Assembly (NCBI GenBank): GCA_035491935.1
Contig: DATJJW010000042.1
Span: 1 to 19,925 of the forward strand
DNA length: 19,925 bases
Reading direction: 5' to 3'
Source of the DNA: DATJJW01 sp035491935
Lineage (GTDB): Bacteria > Pseudomonadota > Alphaproteobacteria > ATCC43930 > CGMCC-115725
Of this stretch, positions 7,141 through 13,663 are shown in pieces (within the stretch, counting starts at the first letter, position 1; each line of letters opens with the position of its first letter). The translations under genes were made by a program, and so were the position numbers. Below the pieces are notes generated by a model, which was not told the origin of the DNA, did no database searches, and worked only from the letters and a program-made list of their open reading frames with translations.

Positions 7141-8082
7141 ATGCTTGAGGAACCCCGGATCATCGGCGAACTGGCAAACCTGCTGCGCGTGCGGCCGGAA
7201 TTGCAGCTGATATGCCGCTTCGGTGCGCAATGGGCCTCGCCGCACGCACCGGAGGAGGAAGGCTGGGCGCCGTTCCATATCGTGACATCGGGCACCTGCC
7301 TGCTCGATGCCGGCCCGGACACCGGCATCCGGCTGGAAGCCGGCGATGCGGTCGTCCTGCCCCATGGCGGCCCGCACACCATCCGCTCGCTCGGCACCAG
7401 CCAGACTGGGGGCGGCACATTGGACCGGACCCGCATCGACACAAGGGCGAACGACGACATCCTGCTGCGCCAAAGCCTCGATGCCGAGCCCGATACCGGC
7501 CTCATCTGCGGCCGGCTGCGTTTCGAGCAGGCCCATCGCAACATGGTGCTGGCAGCCTTGCCCCCTGTCGTGCGCTTGAGTGGCACCGGCGGCCCCGATG
7601 CCGGGCGGCTGAAGCGGCTGGTGGAGCTGATCCAGGCGGAACTGGAGACGGATCGCGTGGGTGCAGCCGCCATCGCCGCCGACCTCGCCAGCGCGCTCAT
7701 GATGCTGGTGCTGCGGTCGCATCTCGAAGGCAACGGTGCTGCCAGCGGCGTGTTGGCGCTGATGGCCCGGCGCCAGACCGCACGGGTGCTGGCGGCCATG
7801 CTGGACGATCCTGCCCACCCCTGGAGCCTCGACGATCTCGCGGCGGAGGCCGCAACCTCGCGCGCGAGCCTGGTGCGCATGTTCCGCCAGGCCGCCGGCA
7901 TGGCGCCGCTGGCCTTCCTGGCCGAACTACGCCTGACGTTGGCGCGCCATCGGCTGATCGCCTCGACCGCATCGGTGGCGGAGATCGGCGAGACCGTAGG
8001 ATACCAATCGGAGACGGCATTCAGCCGCGCCTATCAGCGCCGCTTCGCGATCTCGCCCGGCGCCGATCGGAAGCGGGCCTAG
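7141..8082 (+). CDS. AraC-family regulator with N-terminal cupin domain
   Basis: A 313-residue transcription factor. Residues about 10-190 form a cupin-type ligand domain of the AraC cupin_6 kind, with WAPFHIVTSGTCLLDAG, LEAGDAVVLPHGGPHTIRS and SFEQAHRN-like segments. Residues about 205-310 form the paired AraC helix-turn-helix: WSLDDLAAEAATSRASLVRMFRQAAGMAPLAFLAELRL is the first and VAEIGETVGYQSETAFSRAYQRRF the second. Regulators of this type commonly control a divergently transcribed gene, here the TehA-like transporter. The start has only a weak purine stretch (GGGACGAAG). The effector is unknown. It is convergent with the unknown gene at 8135, with 52 bp between the stops. Confidence 0.88.
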   Translation: MLEEPRIIGELANLLRVRPELQLICRFGAQWASPHAPEEEGWAPFHIVTSGTCLLDAGPDTGIRLEAGDAVVLPHGGPHTIRSLGTSQTGGGTLDRTRIDTRANDDILLRQSLDAEPDTGLICGRLRFEQAHRNMVLAALPPVVRLSGTGGPDAGRLKRLVELIQAELETDRVGAAAIAADLASALMMLVLRSHLEGNGAASGVLALMARRQTARVLAAMLDDPAHPWSLDDLAAEAATSRASLVRMFRQAAGMAPLAFLAELRLTLARHRLIASTASVAEIGETVGYQSETAFSRAYQRRFAISPGADRKRA

Positions 8083-8134
8083 TCTAGCAAAGCGGCATTT
8101 CGAGGCTGTGTCAGAAGCCCGCTCTGGTGGCCAT

Positions 8135-8704
8135 CTAGCGGCGGGGACGGCTGCGGAAGCTGTCCAGCGAGATGCCGCCCGCCTCTTCCGCTTTGCCCAG
8201 CATGGCGCGCATCAGATTGTCGCCAAGATCGACCGCGCCCAGCACCACCTCCGGCGCGTTGCCGATCAGGCTGGCCAGCAGCCCGGCACGCGCCTCCGGC
8301 AGGGCCGCGTCGAAGATTTCCCGGCATTTGACGATCGACAATTCGGAGGCGGCCGCGGCCTGGCCCAATTCGGCCAGCACGCGCTCGGCCGAGACGAAGG
8401 CGGTGTAGTCGAGGATGCCCGGCATCAGCCGCTCGGCTTTGGCCAGCAGCTTCTCCGACGCGCCACGGTTCAATTTCCGGGGCTGATAGGCTTTGGATTG
8501 CCGGATGGCGGCATAGAGCTTGTCGGTACGGTTGCCGGATTTCGCCAGCCACTCGGCCTCATTAAACAGGTTGGCCTCGACGAACTCGGTCTCCGCCCCG
8601 GCGTCCGAGACGCAATAGACCATGCCGTCCTCGACCTCCTCGACGGTATAGCGCCGTCCATCCTTGGTATACGCGAAGGCGCCCGGCCGAAAACGCGCTG
8701 GCAT
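8135..8704 (-). CDS. Protein of unknown function, 189 residues
   Basis: I do not recognise the family. The first 45 residues (FRPGAFAYTKDGRRYTVEEVEDGMVYCV, then AETEFVEANLFNEAEW) read as a small beta-barrel resembling SH3/Tudor-like folds. The rest is predicted to be alpha-helical and soluble, with several Ala/Leu-rich helices and a basic RSRPRR end. There is no signal peptide or membrane segment. ATG 8704 is chosen because GGGAGTG stands about 8 bases ahead; longer in-frame starts up to 8791 lack this. The codon pattern is GC-rich like the neighbours and the reading frame is uninterrupted, supporting a real gene. It is transcribed alone, away from the 290-bp region holding a small ORF. Confidence 0.7.
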   Translation of the reverse strand: MPARFRPGAFAYTKDGRRYTVEEVEDGMVYCVSDAGAETEFVEANLFNEAEWLAKSGNRTDKLYAAIRQSKAYQPRKLNRGASEKLLAKAERLMPGILDYTAFVSAERVLAELGQAAAASELSIVKCREIFDAALPEARAGLLASLIGNAPEVVLGAVDLGDNLMRAMLGKAEEAGGISLDSFRSRPRR

Positions 8705-8876
8705 GGAAGACACTCCCGGATTGATCGACGTCGGCCACTGTGCGGCGGGAGGTGTTACGGTGTCTAGCGCGACGAAGCCGATCGGCTCCAAATACCTAAA
8801 ATTTTAAATATGCTCCGAAGTCCCGCGACAACATGGACGATGGCCAGGCGCCATATCCGGCGGTAGCGTGTTCCGC

Positions 8877-8993
8877 ATGACCCGCCCAGCCCCTACCAGA
8901 CCAGGCCGCTCCATCCTCCTGGCAGTTGCCGCCGCCATCATCTGCACCGCCGCGGCGATCCTGGTGACCTACGCCATCGCCATTCACCGCTGA
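8877..8993 (+). CDS. Candidate 38-residue single-pass membrane protein
   Basis: A short ORF begins with ATG at 8877 and ends TGA at 8991-8993. It codes for MTRPAPTRPGRS, then a hydrophobic segment ILLAVAAAIICTAAAILVTYAIAI (split here for reading: residues 13-36), then His-Arg. The basic N-terminus and one clean transmembrane helix fit a small inner-membrane protein with the N-terminus inside. The ribosome binding site is poor (GGCGGTAGCG). The ORF occupies the otherwise gene-free region 8705-9000 and ends 7 bp before the convergent recO stop. An AT-rich palindrome, TAAAATTTTA (8797-8806), lies upstream and could belong to a promoter. It could still be chance, since GC-rich DNA often gives Ala/Ile-rich frames. 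Confidence 0.4.
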   Translation: MTRPAPTRPGRSILLAVAAAIICTAAAILVTYAIAIHR

Positions 8994-9000
8994 TCGCCAT

Positions 9001-9747
9001 TTACCCCTGATCAGATGCCAGCAGCCGCTCCAGCCGCTCGACATAGCGGCTGCGTGCCGCCGGCAGCGTTTGCGCATGCGGCTGGAACAGGTTGCGATCG
9101 AGGAAGTGGCCGGTAAGGCGCAAGCCGTCCATCAGGTCGCCGCGAGCATCGCTGTCGGCGCGGCCCGTCCCGCCCAGCAGGCGCGGCAGGACCAGCAGCC
9201 GATCCTGGTACTCCCCCGCGGCGGCGCGCGAGACGGCGCGGCCGGTGCGCGGCGAGACGAAGGCCAGTTCCTCGGTCGTCCCCATGACGGCGCAGGATGC
9301 AAGGTCCAGCCCGTAACCCAGATCGGCGAGCAACTGGCATTCAAAGCCAAGATGCGCCGGTGCCCAGCCATCGTCATCGGCCAGCGCCTGCGTCAGCCGC
9401 ATCAGCCCGTCATGCAGGCCGGGATAGGGCTGGTGCTCCGGCAGGCACGATTCCGCCAACGCCACGGCGGCGGATAGACAGGCCAAACGCACGGAATCGT
9501 CGAGGAATTGCGCGGTTAGCGCCGCCAACGATTCCAGGCTCCAATGCCCCAGATGCTCGGCCAGGCGTGCGCGCCAGATCACCGCCACATGGTTGCCCGG
9601 CTCGTAGAGGCCACGCTGTCGCGAGCGGGCGCCGCCACGCACAAGCCCCTTGGCGCGACCATGGTCGCGGGTCAGCACCGACAGGATCAGGCTGGTCTCG
9701 CCCTGCGGGCGACTGCCCAGTACGATGCCACTGTCGGTCCATTCCAT
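9001..9747 (-). CDS. recO: DNA repair protein RecO
   Basis: A 248-residue protein. MEWTDSGIVLGSRPQGETSLILSVLTRDHGRAKGLVRGGARSR is the N-terminal OB fold of RecO, and the central and C-terminal helical region includes ECQLLADLGYGLDL, the usual position of the RecO C-terminal domain. RecO binds single-stranded DNA and SSB and, with RecR, loads RecA at gaps. The Cys pairs of zinc-binding RecO variants are not present. ATG 9747 is chosen over a longer in-frame start at 9810 because the family begins MEWxDxGIVL and AAAGGG precedes it. It is the last gene of the era side of the cluster, separated from era by a 138-bp gap filled by a palindromic element. Confidence 0.92.
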   Translation of the reverse strand: MEWTDSGIVLGSRPQGETSLILSVLTRDHGRAKGLVRGGARSRQRGLYEPGNHVAVIWRARLAEHLGHWSLESLAALTAQFLDDSVRLACLSAAVALAESCLPEHQPYPGLHDGLMRLTQALADDDGWAPAHLGFECQLLADLGYGLDLASCAVMGTTEELAFVSPRTGRAVSRAAAGEYQDRLLVLPRLLGGTGRADSDARGDLMDGLRLTGHFLDRNLFQPHAQTLPAARSRYVERLERLLASDQG

Positions 9748-9757
9748 GGGGCGGGCC

Positions 9758-9888
9758 CTTTCAGTGAAAGTCGTTCCAGTGAGTCGAATGGCGTGTGATT
9801 TTCGAGCCACCGGGAGCGGAGCGTACCTCAGTACGTGAGCACCAGCGTGCAGGAAATCGCCGCTAGACGGCCACTGGAACGGCTTTCA
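9758..9888. repeat. Long palindromic intergenic element between era and recO
   Basis: Two 17-bp arms, TGAAAGTCGTTCCAGTG (9765-9781) and CACTGGAACGGCTTTCA (9872-9888), are inverted copies with one mismatch that is a G-U pair in RNA. Inside, GGCG...GATTT (from 9790) can pair with AAATCGCC (9854-9861), and CGTAC-CTCA-GTACG (9822-9835) forms a central hairpin. A small palindrome CTTTCAGTGAAAG (9758-9770) overlaps the left edge. The right arm contains the era stop codon, so the element begins exactly where era ends. It resembles REP/MITE-like extragenic palindromes; no second copy is seen in this window. It could also act as an RNA-processing or attenuation structure in the era-recO transcript. 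Confidence 0.7.
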
Positions 9889-10803
9889 GCTGTCGAAGTC
9901 GAGGCCGATCGCGTCGTAATGCTCGCGATTCTCGACCCAATTCTCGCGCACTTTGACGAAGAGGAACAGGTGCACCGTGCGCTCGAAGACCCGGGTAAGC
10001 TCGGCGCGTGCCTTTTCACCGATACGCTTCACCTGCCGGCCGCCCTTGCCCAGCACGATCGCCTTCTGGCCGTCGCGCTGGACATATATCGCCTGGTTGA
10101 TGCGCACGCTGCCGTCGGGCCGATCCTCCCAGGTCTCGGTCTCGACCGTCGCGGCATAGGGCAGCTCATCATGAAGCTGGAGGAAGAGCTGCTCACGCGT
10201 GATCTCGGAGGCCAGGAGCCGCTGCGGCATGTCGGAGAGCTGGTCTTCCGGATAGAGCCAGGGGCCCTGCGGCAGACGCTCGATGATCCAGCGCTCGATG
10301 TCGGCAACGCCGCTGCCGTTGAGCGCCGAGATCATGAACACCGTCTCGAAGACGCCCAGGCCATCCAGCTCTGCGGCGAGACCCAGCAGCTTCTCGCGCT
10401 TCACCGCATCGATCTTGTTGAGCACCAAGGCCGCCCGGCCGCCGCGCTCCTTGAGGCTGGCGACGATGGTGCGCACCTCGTCATTGACGCCGGCCTGGGC
10501 ATCGACCAGCAGCAGGACGAGGTCGGCATCCGACGCCCCGCCCCAGGCGGCCGCGACCATGGCGCGGTCGAGCCGGCGCTTCGGCCGGAAGATGCCGGGG
10601 GTGTCGACATAGAGGATCTGCGCCCCGTCCTTGACCTGGATGCCCAGCACCTTGGAGCGGGTCGTTTGCACCTTGGGCGAGACGATCGAAACCTTGGAGC
10701 CGACCAGCAGATTGACCAGGGTCGACTTGCCGGCATTGGGCGCGCCCAGCACGGCGACATAGCCGCAGCGGGTCGTCTGGTCGCGTGGGGTGTCCTCGTT
10801 CAT
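9886..10803 (-). CDS. era: Ribosome-assembly GTPase Era
   Basis: A 305-residue GTPase. The G domain has G1 GAPNAGKST (20-28), the G2 region QTTRSK (46-51), G3 DTPG (67-70), G4 NKID (129-132) and G5 SALNG. The C-terminal KH domain carries the RNA-binding GKGG loop in AIVLGKGGRQVKRIG. Era binds the 3' end of 16S rRNA and helps 30S maturation. ATG 10803 overlaps the rnc stop codon as ATGA, so rnc and era are translationally coupled, a frequent arrangement. An upstream in-frame extension to 11061 lies inside rnc in another frame and is not used. The TGA stop is supplied by the palindromic element that follows. Confidence 0.96.
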   Translation of the reverse strand: MNEDTPRDQTTRCGYVAVLGAPNAGKSTLVNLLVGSKVSIVSPKVQTTRSKVLGIQVKDGAQILYVDTPGIFRPKRRLDRAMVAAAWGGASDADLVLLLVDAQAGVNDEVRTIVASLKERGGRAALVLNKIDAVKREKLLGLAAELDGLGVFETVFMISALNGSGVADIERWIIERLPQGPWLYPEDQLSDMPQRLLASEITREQLFLQLHDELPYAATVETETWEDRPDGSVRINQAIYVQRDGQKAIVLGKGGRQVKRIGEKARAELTRVFERTVHLFLFVKVRENWVENREHYDAIGLDFDS

Positions 10804-11543
10804 CGCGTCCCTTGAGTCAGGCGCCGCAGGAGATCGGCGGCGGCAGTGCTTTCGGCCAGGCGCTTCGAGGTGCCGGATGCCGTGGCATCGCCGGCACCGG
10901 CGACCTGGACGCGCACGGTGAAGATCGGCTGGTGGGGCGGCCCTTCGGCCGAAACCAGCGCATAGGATGGCAGCGGCAGGCCGCGCCCCTGCGCCCACTC
11001 CTGCAAGCCGGTCTTGGCATCCTTGGGCGGGGCGGCCGCCGCATCCATGCGGCTTCGCCAATGCCGGGCGACGAAGCGCCGTGCCACCTCAAGCCCGCCA
11101 TCGAGATAGAGTGCGGCGATCAGCGCCTCGCAGACATCGGCCAGGAGATTGGCATTGCCGCGGCTCGCCTCCTCCGAGGCGGTGAGGCGGATATGCGGGG
11201 CGATGCCAAGGTCCAAGGCGACATCGGCCAACGCTTCCTTGCGCACGAGCTGGGCGTGACGGCGCGCGAGGTCGCCTTCGGATTCATGCGGGTATGCGGC
11301 CAGCAGCATGTCGGCGATGACCAGGCCCAATACCCGGTCGCCCAGGAATTCCAGCCGCTCATAGCCGTAATTGGCCGGATCATTGCCCTTGCGTCCCCCA
11401 CCTCGATGATGGCGACCGCCCGATACGGCGCTGCGATGGGTCAGCGCCTCGATCAACAGCTCCGGCCGGCCGAAAGCGTGGCCCAGCACCCCTGCGAGGT
11501 CTTGGAGCGTGGGCGATGCGATATCGGTGCCGGATGCAGCCAA
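10800..11543 (-). CDS. rnc: Ribonuclease III
   Basis: A 247-residue double-strand RNA endonuclease. The signature ERLEFLGD is at 62-69 (E65 and D69 metal ligands), with the second catalytic pair in ADVCEA (D136, E139). The double-stranded RNA binding domain occupies about residues 175-245, with GxSKRLAESTAAADLL at its end. It processes rRNA precursors and structured mRNAs. An insertion rich in Gly, Arg and His (SGGRHHRGGGRKGN, 41-54) lies just before the signature. The only in-frame start giving the full domain is TTG 11543, 6 bp after the lepB stop, without a clear ribosome binding site; coupling to lepB translation is likely. It overlaps era by 4 bp. Confidence 0.94.
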   Translation of the reverse strand: MAASGTDIASPTLQDLAGVLGHAFGRPELLIEALTHRSAVSGGRHHRGGGRKGNDPANYGYERLEFLGDRVLGLVIADMLLAAYPHESEGDLARRHAQLVRKEALADVALDLGIAPHIRLTASEEASRGNANLLADVCEALIAALYLDGGLEVARRFVARHWRSRMDAAAAPPKDAKTGLQEWAQGRGLPLPSYALVSAEGPPHQPIFTVRVQVAGAGDATASGTSKRLAESTAAADLLRRLTQGTR

Positions 11544-11549
11544 GGCTGG

Positions 11550-12320
11550 CTATTCCACCGGGGTGAACAGGCGCGACCAGCGGATGGCGAAGGGCCAGCG
11601 CCAGATTTCCCACCAGGGCGTGTTGGAATCGAAGGAGAAGAAGCGGAATTCGGCCTTGCCGACCAGATTCTCCACCGGGATATAGCCGACCGCGCTCAGC
11701 ACGCGGCTATCCTCGGAATTGTCGCGGTTGTCGCCCATGCCGAAGACATGGCCGGGCGGCACGGTATAGATGGCGGTATTGTCCAGCTCGCCATCATCGT
11801 ATTTCTGCAGGATCGGATGGGTCTTGCCGCCGGGCAGCGTCTCGAAGAACTGGCGGATGGGCTCGGGCGAACCGTACTCGTCGTCGAGGAAGATCGGCCC
11901 CGGCGTACGCTTCACCGGCTGGCCGTTGACGTAGAGCAGGCCATGTTTCACCTGGAGCGTATCCCCCGGCAGGCCCACGATGCGCTTGACATAGTCGATC
12001 GAGGGGTCGGTCGGCAGACGGAACACGGCGACGTCGCCACGCTTCGGCAAGGAACCCCAGACCCGGCCCGAGAACGGCGGATTGATGAAGGGGAACGAGT
12101 ACTTGCTGTAGCCGTAGGAGTATTTCGACACGAAGATGTAGTCGCCGACCAGCAATGTCGGGACCATCGAGCCGGACGGAATGTTGAACGGCTCGAACAG
12201 GAAGGTCCGGATCACCAGGACGATCAGCACGACACTGACGATCGTCTTGATCGTCTCGAGCCAGCCGCCTTGGTCTCTCTTGGCCTTGGCAGCCGGTTTG
12301 TTCTTGTTGAGGGTGGTCAT
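11550..12320 (-). CDS. lepB: Signal peptidase I
   Basis: A 256-residue membrane-bound serine protease. A Lys-rich N-terminus is followed by one transmembrane segment (about 24-41). The catalytic serine is Ser51 in IPSGSMVPTLLVGD and the general-base lysine is Lys112 in DYVKRIVGLPGD. Box E, GHVFGMGDNRDNSEDSR, is intact. It removes signal peptides from exported proteins, with the active site in the periplasm. Having a single transmembrane segment rather than the two of E. coli LepB is usual in alphaproteobacteria. It lies 69 bp after acpS and 6 bp before rnc, so it shares their transcript. AGGGATTCC precedes the ATG. Confidence 0.95.
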   Translation of the reverse strand: MTTLNKNKPAAKAKRDQGGWLETIKTIVSVVLIVLVIRTFLFEPFNIPSGSMVPTLLVGDYIFVSKYSYGYSKYSFPFINPPFSGRVWGSLPKRGDVAVFRLPTDPSIDYVKRIVGLPGDTLQVKHGLLYVNGQPVKRTPGPIFLDDEYGSPEPIRQFFETLPGGKTHPILQKYDDGELDNTAIYTVPPGHVFGMGDNRDNSEDSRVLSAVGYIPVENLVGKAEFRFFSFDSNTPWWEIWRWPFAIRWSRLFTPVE

Positions 12321-12389
12321 GGAATCCCTGGAATCGGTCGAATGAGGGTGGCCGGCATCAAGCGCGCGGTCGCCGGATACGTCAAGCGG

Positions 12390-12848
12390 CTACGGGGTCG
12401 CATCCCTGGTCGCAGCGGGCCCTACCGCGGCATTACCGGCAGCGGACACTGCCGGTACGGCGAAAATCATGACCATGGCCTGGGCGAGCGGCGGCTCATC
12501 GGTGAGCGTCAGGTGGATATCGGCCACCATCCCCGACGGCGTCAATTCCTCCAGCCGCGCCTTGGCGCCGCCGGTCAGCACGAGGGTCGGCCGGCCGCCG
12601 GGCAGGTTGACGACGCCGATGTCGCGCCAGAACACACCCTTGTTGAAGCCGGTGCCGAGCGCCTTGGAGCAGGCCTCCTTGGCCGCATAGCGCTTGGCAT
12701 AGCTGGCGGCGCGCTGCGCCCGCCGGTCCGATTTGGTGCGTTCGACATCGGTGAAGACGCGATGGATGAATTTTTCGCCGAAGCGCGCCAGCGTCTTCTC
12801 GATACGCCGGATATCGATGAGGTCGGAGCCCAGACCGATCATGATCAT
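12390..12848 (-). CDS. acpS: Holo-[acyl-carrier-protein] synthase
   Basis: A 152-residue phosphopantetheinyl transferase. IGLGSDLIDIRRIEK contains the metal-binding Asp9, and YAAKEACSKALGTGF contains Glu58, both as in E. coli AcpS. It transfers 4'-phosphopantetheine from CoA to acyl carrier protein. ATG 12848 overlaps the pdxJ stop (ATGA) and has GGGAGCAGG upstream; a second ATG at 12842 (MIGLGSD) is also possible. After the usual end of the domain (EPPLAQAMVMIFA) there is an extra tail of about 20 residues rich in Ala, Gly and Pro (from VPAVSAAG to RDATP) that is not typical of the family. The pdxJ-acpS pairing is common in proteobacteria. Confidence 0.93.
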   Translation of the reverse strand: MIMIGLGSDLIDIRRIEKTLARFGEKFIHRVFTDVERTKSDRRAQRAASYAKRYAAKEACSKALGTGFNKGVFWRDIGVVNLPGGRPTLVLTGGAKARLEELTPSGMVADIHLTLTDEPPLAQAMVMIFAVPAVSAAGNAAVGPAATRDATP

Positions 12849-13648
12849 GGGCCTGCTCCCACCTTGACCCCACGCCCCTCGTCCATCGCCGCGCGCATCC
12901 GCCGGATCGCCTCTTCCAGCCCGGTAAAGATCGCCTCGCCGATCAGGAAATGGCCGATGTTCAGCTCGACGATGCTCTGGATCGCCGCCACATCCTTCAC
13001 GGTGTCGAAATCGAGGCCGTGACCGGCATGGCACTCGAGGCCGATGGCCGCGGCATGGGCCGCCGCCTTCTGCAGCCGGGCAAGCTCCCCTGCGCGCGGA
13101 CCACCCGGTGCCGCATGGCAATAGGCGCCGGTATGCAGCTCGACGACCGGCGCACCGATCGCCAGGGCCGCATCCAGCTGCCGGGGCTCGGGATCGATGA
13201 ACAGCGAGACGCGGATGCCGGCATCGACCAGGCGCCCGACCACCGAGGCCAGGTGCTCGCCGCCGCCCCCACCACTACCGACAACGTCCAACCCGCCCTC
13301 GGTCGTCACCTCGGCCCGGCGCTCCGGTACCAGGCAGGCCGCATGCGGCTTGTGGGCGAGCGCGATCGCCAGCATCTCCGGCGTCGCCGCCATTTCGAGA
13401 TTGAGCGGCCGGGCGATCGAACGCATCAGCCGCTCGATATCGCCGTCGGTGATGTGCCGGCGGTCCTCGCGCAAATGCGCGGTGATGCCGTCGGCACCGG
13501 CGGCGACCGCCAGCATGGCGGCACGGACGGGATCGGGATGCAGGCCCCCGCGAGCATTGCGAATGGTCGCGACGTGATCGATGTTGACGCCGAGACGCAG
13601 GCGCTGGCCCAAGCGTTGACTCTGGGGAAGCGTTTCAGGGTGGGCCAT
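12845..13648 (-). CDS. pdxJ: Pyridoxine 5'-phosphate synthase
   Basis: A 267-residue TIM-barrel enzyme of the DXP-dependent vitamin B6 pathway, joining 3-amino-2-oxopropyl phosphate and deoxyxylulose 5-phosphate. Family motifs are clear: LGVNIDHVATIRNARGG, GADGITAHLREDRRHI, NLEMAAT, ELHTGAYCHA and GHGLDFDTVKDVAAI, ending with LNIGHFLIGEAIFTGLEEAI. It is slightly longer than E. coli PdxJ because of about 15 N-terminal residues and a Gly-rich stretch (VVGSGGGGGEHLAS) in one loop. The start lies 15 bp after the rel stop codon and the end overlaps acpS by 4 bp, so it belongs to the same operon. Confidence 0.95.
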   Translation of the reverse strand: MAHPETLPQSQRLGQRLRLGVNIDHVATIRNARGGLHPDPVRAAMLAVAAGADGITAHLREDRRHITDGDIERLMRSIARPLNLEMAATPEMLAIALAHKPHAACLVPERRAEVTTEGGLDVVGSGGGGGEHLASVVGRLVDAGIRVSLFIDPEPRQLDAALAIGAPVVELHTGAYCHAAPGGPRAGELARLQKAAAHAAAIGLECHAGHGLDFDTVKDVAAIQSIVELNIGHFLIGEAIFTGLEEAIRRMRAAMDEGRGVKVGAGP

Positions 13649-13663
13649 CGCTGTTCCGCTAGT

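Noticed and set aside
9886..11061. Era with an 86-residue N-terminal extension
   Set aside because: The extension is rnc sequence read in another frame; Era proteins start close to the G1 motif and ATG 10803 is coupled to the rnc stop.
10785..13022. A 745-codon plus-strand frame over rnc, lepB and acpS
   Set aside because: Antisense shadow spanning several well-supported genes.
12390..13121. AcpS with a 91-residue N-terminal extension
   Set aside because: The extension is pdxJ read out of frame; ATG 12848 gives the family N-terminus.
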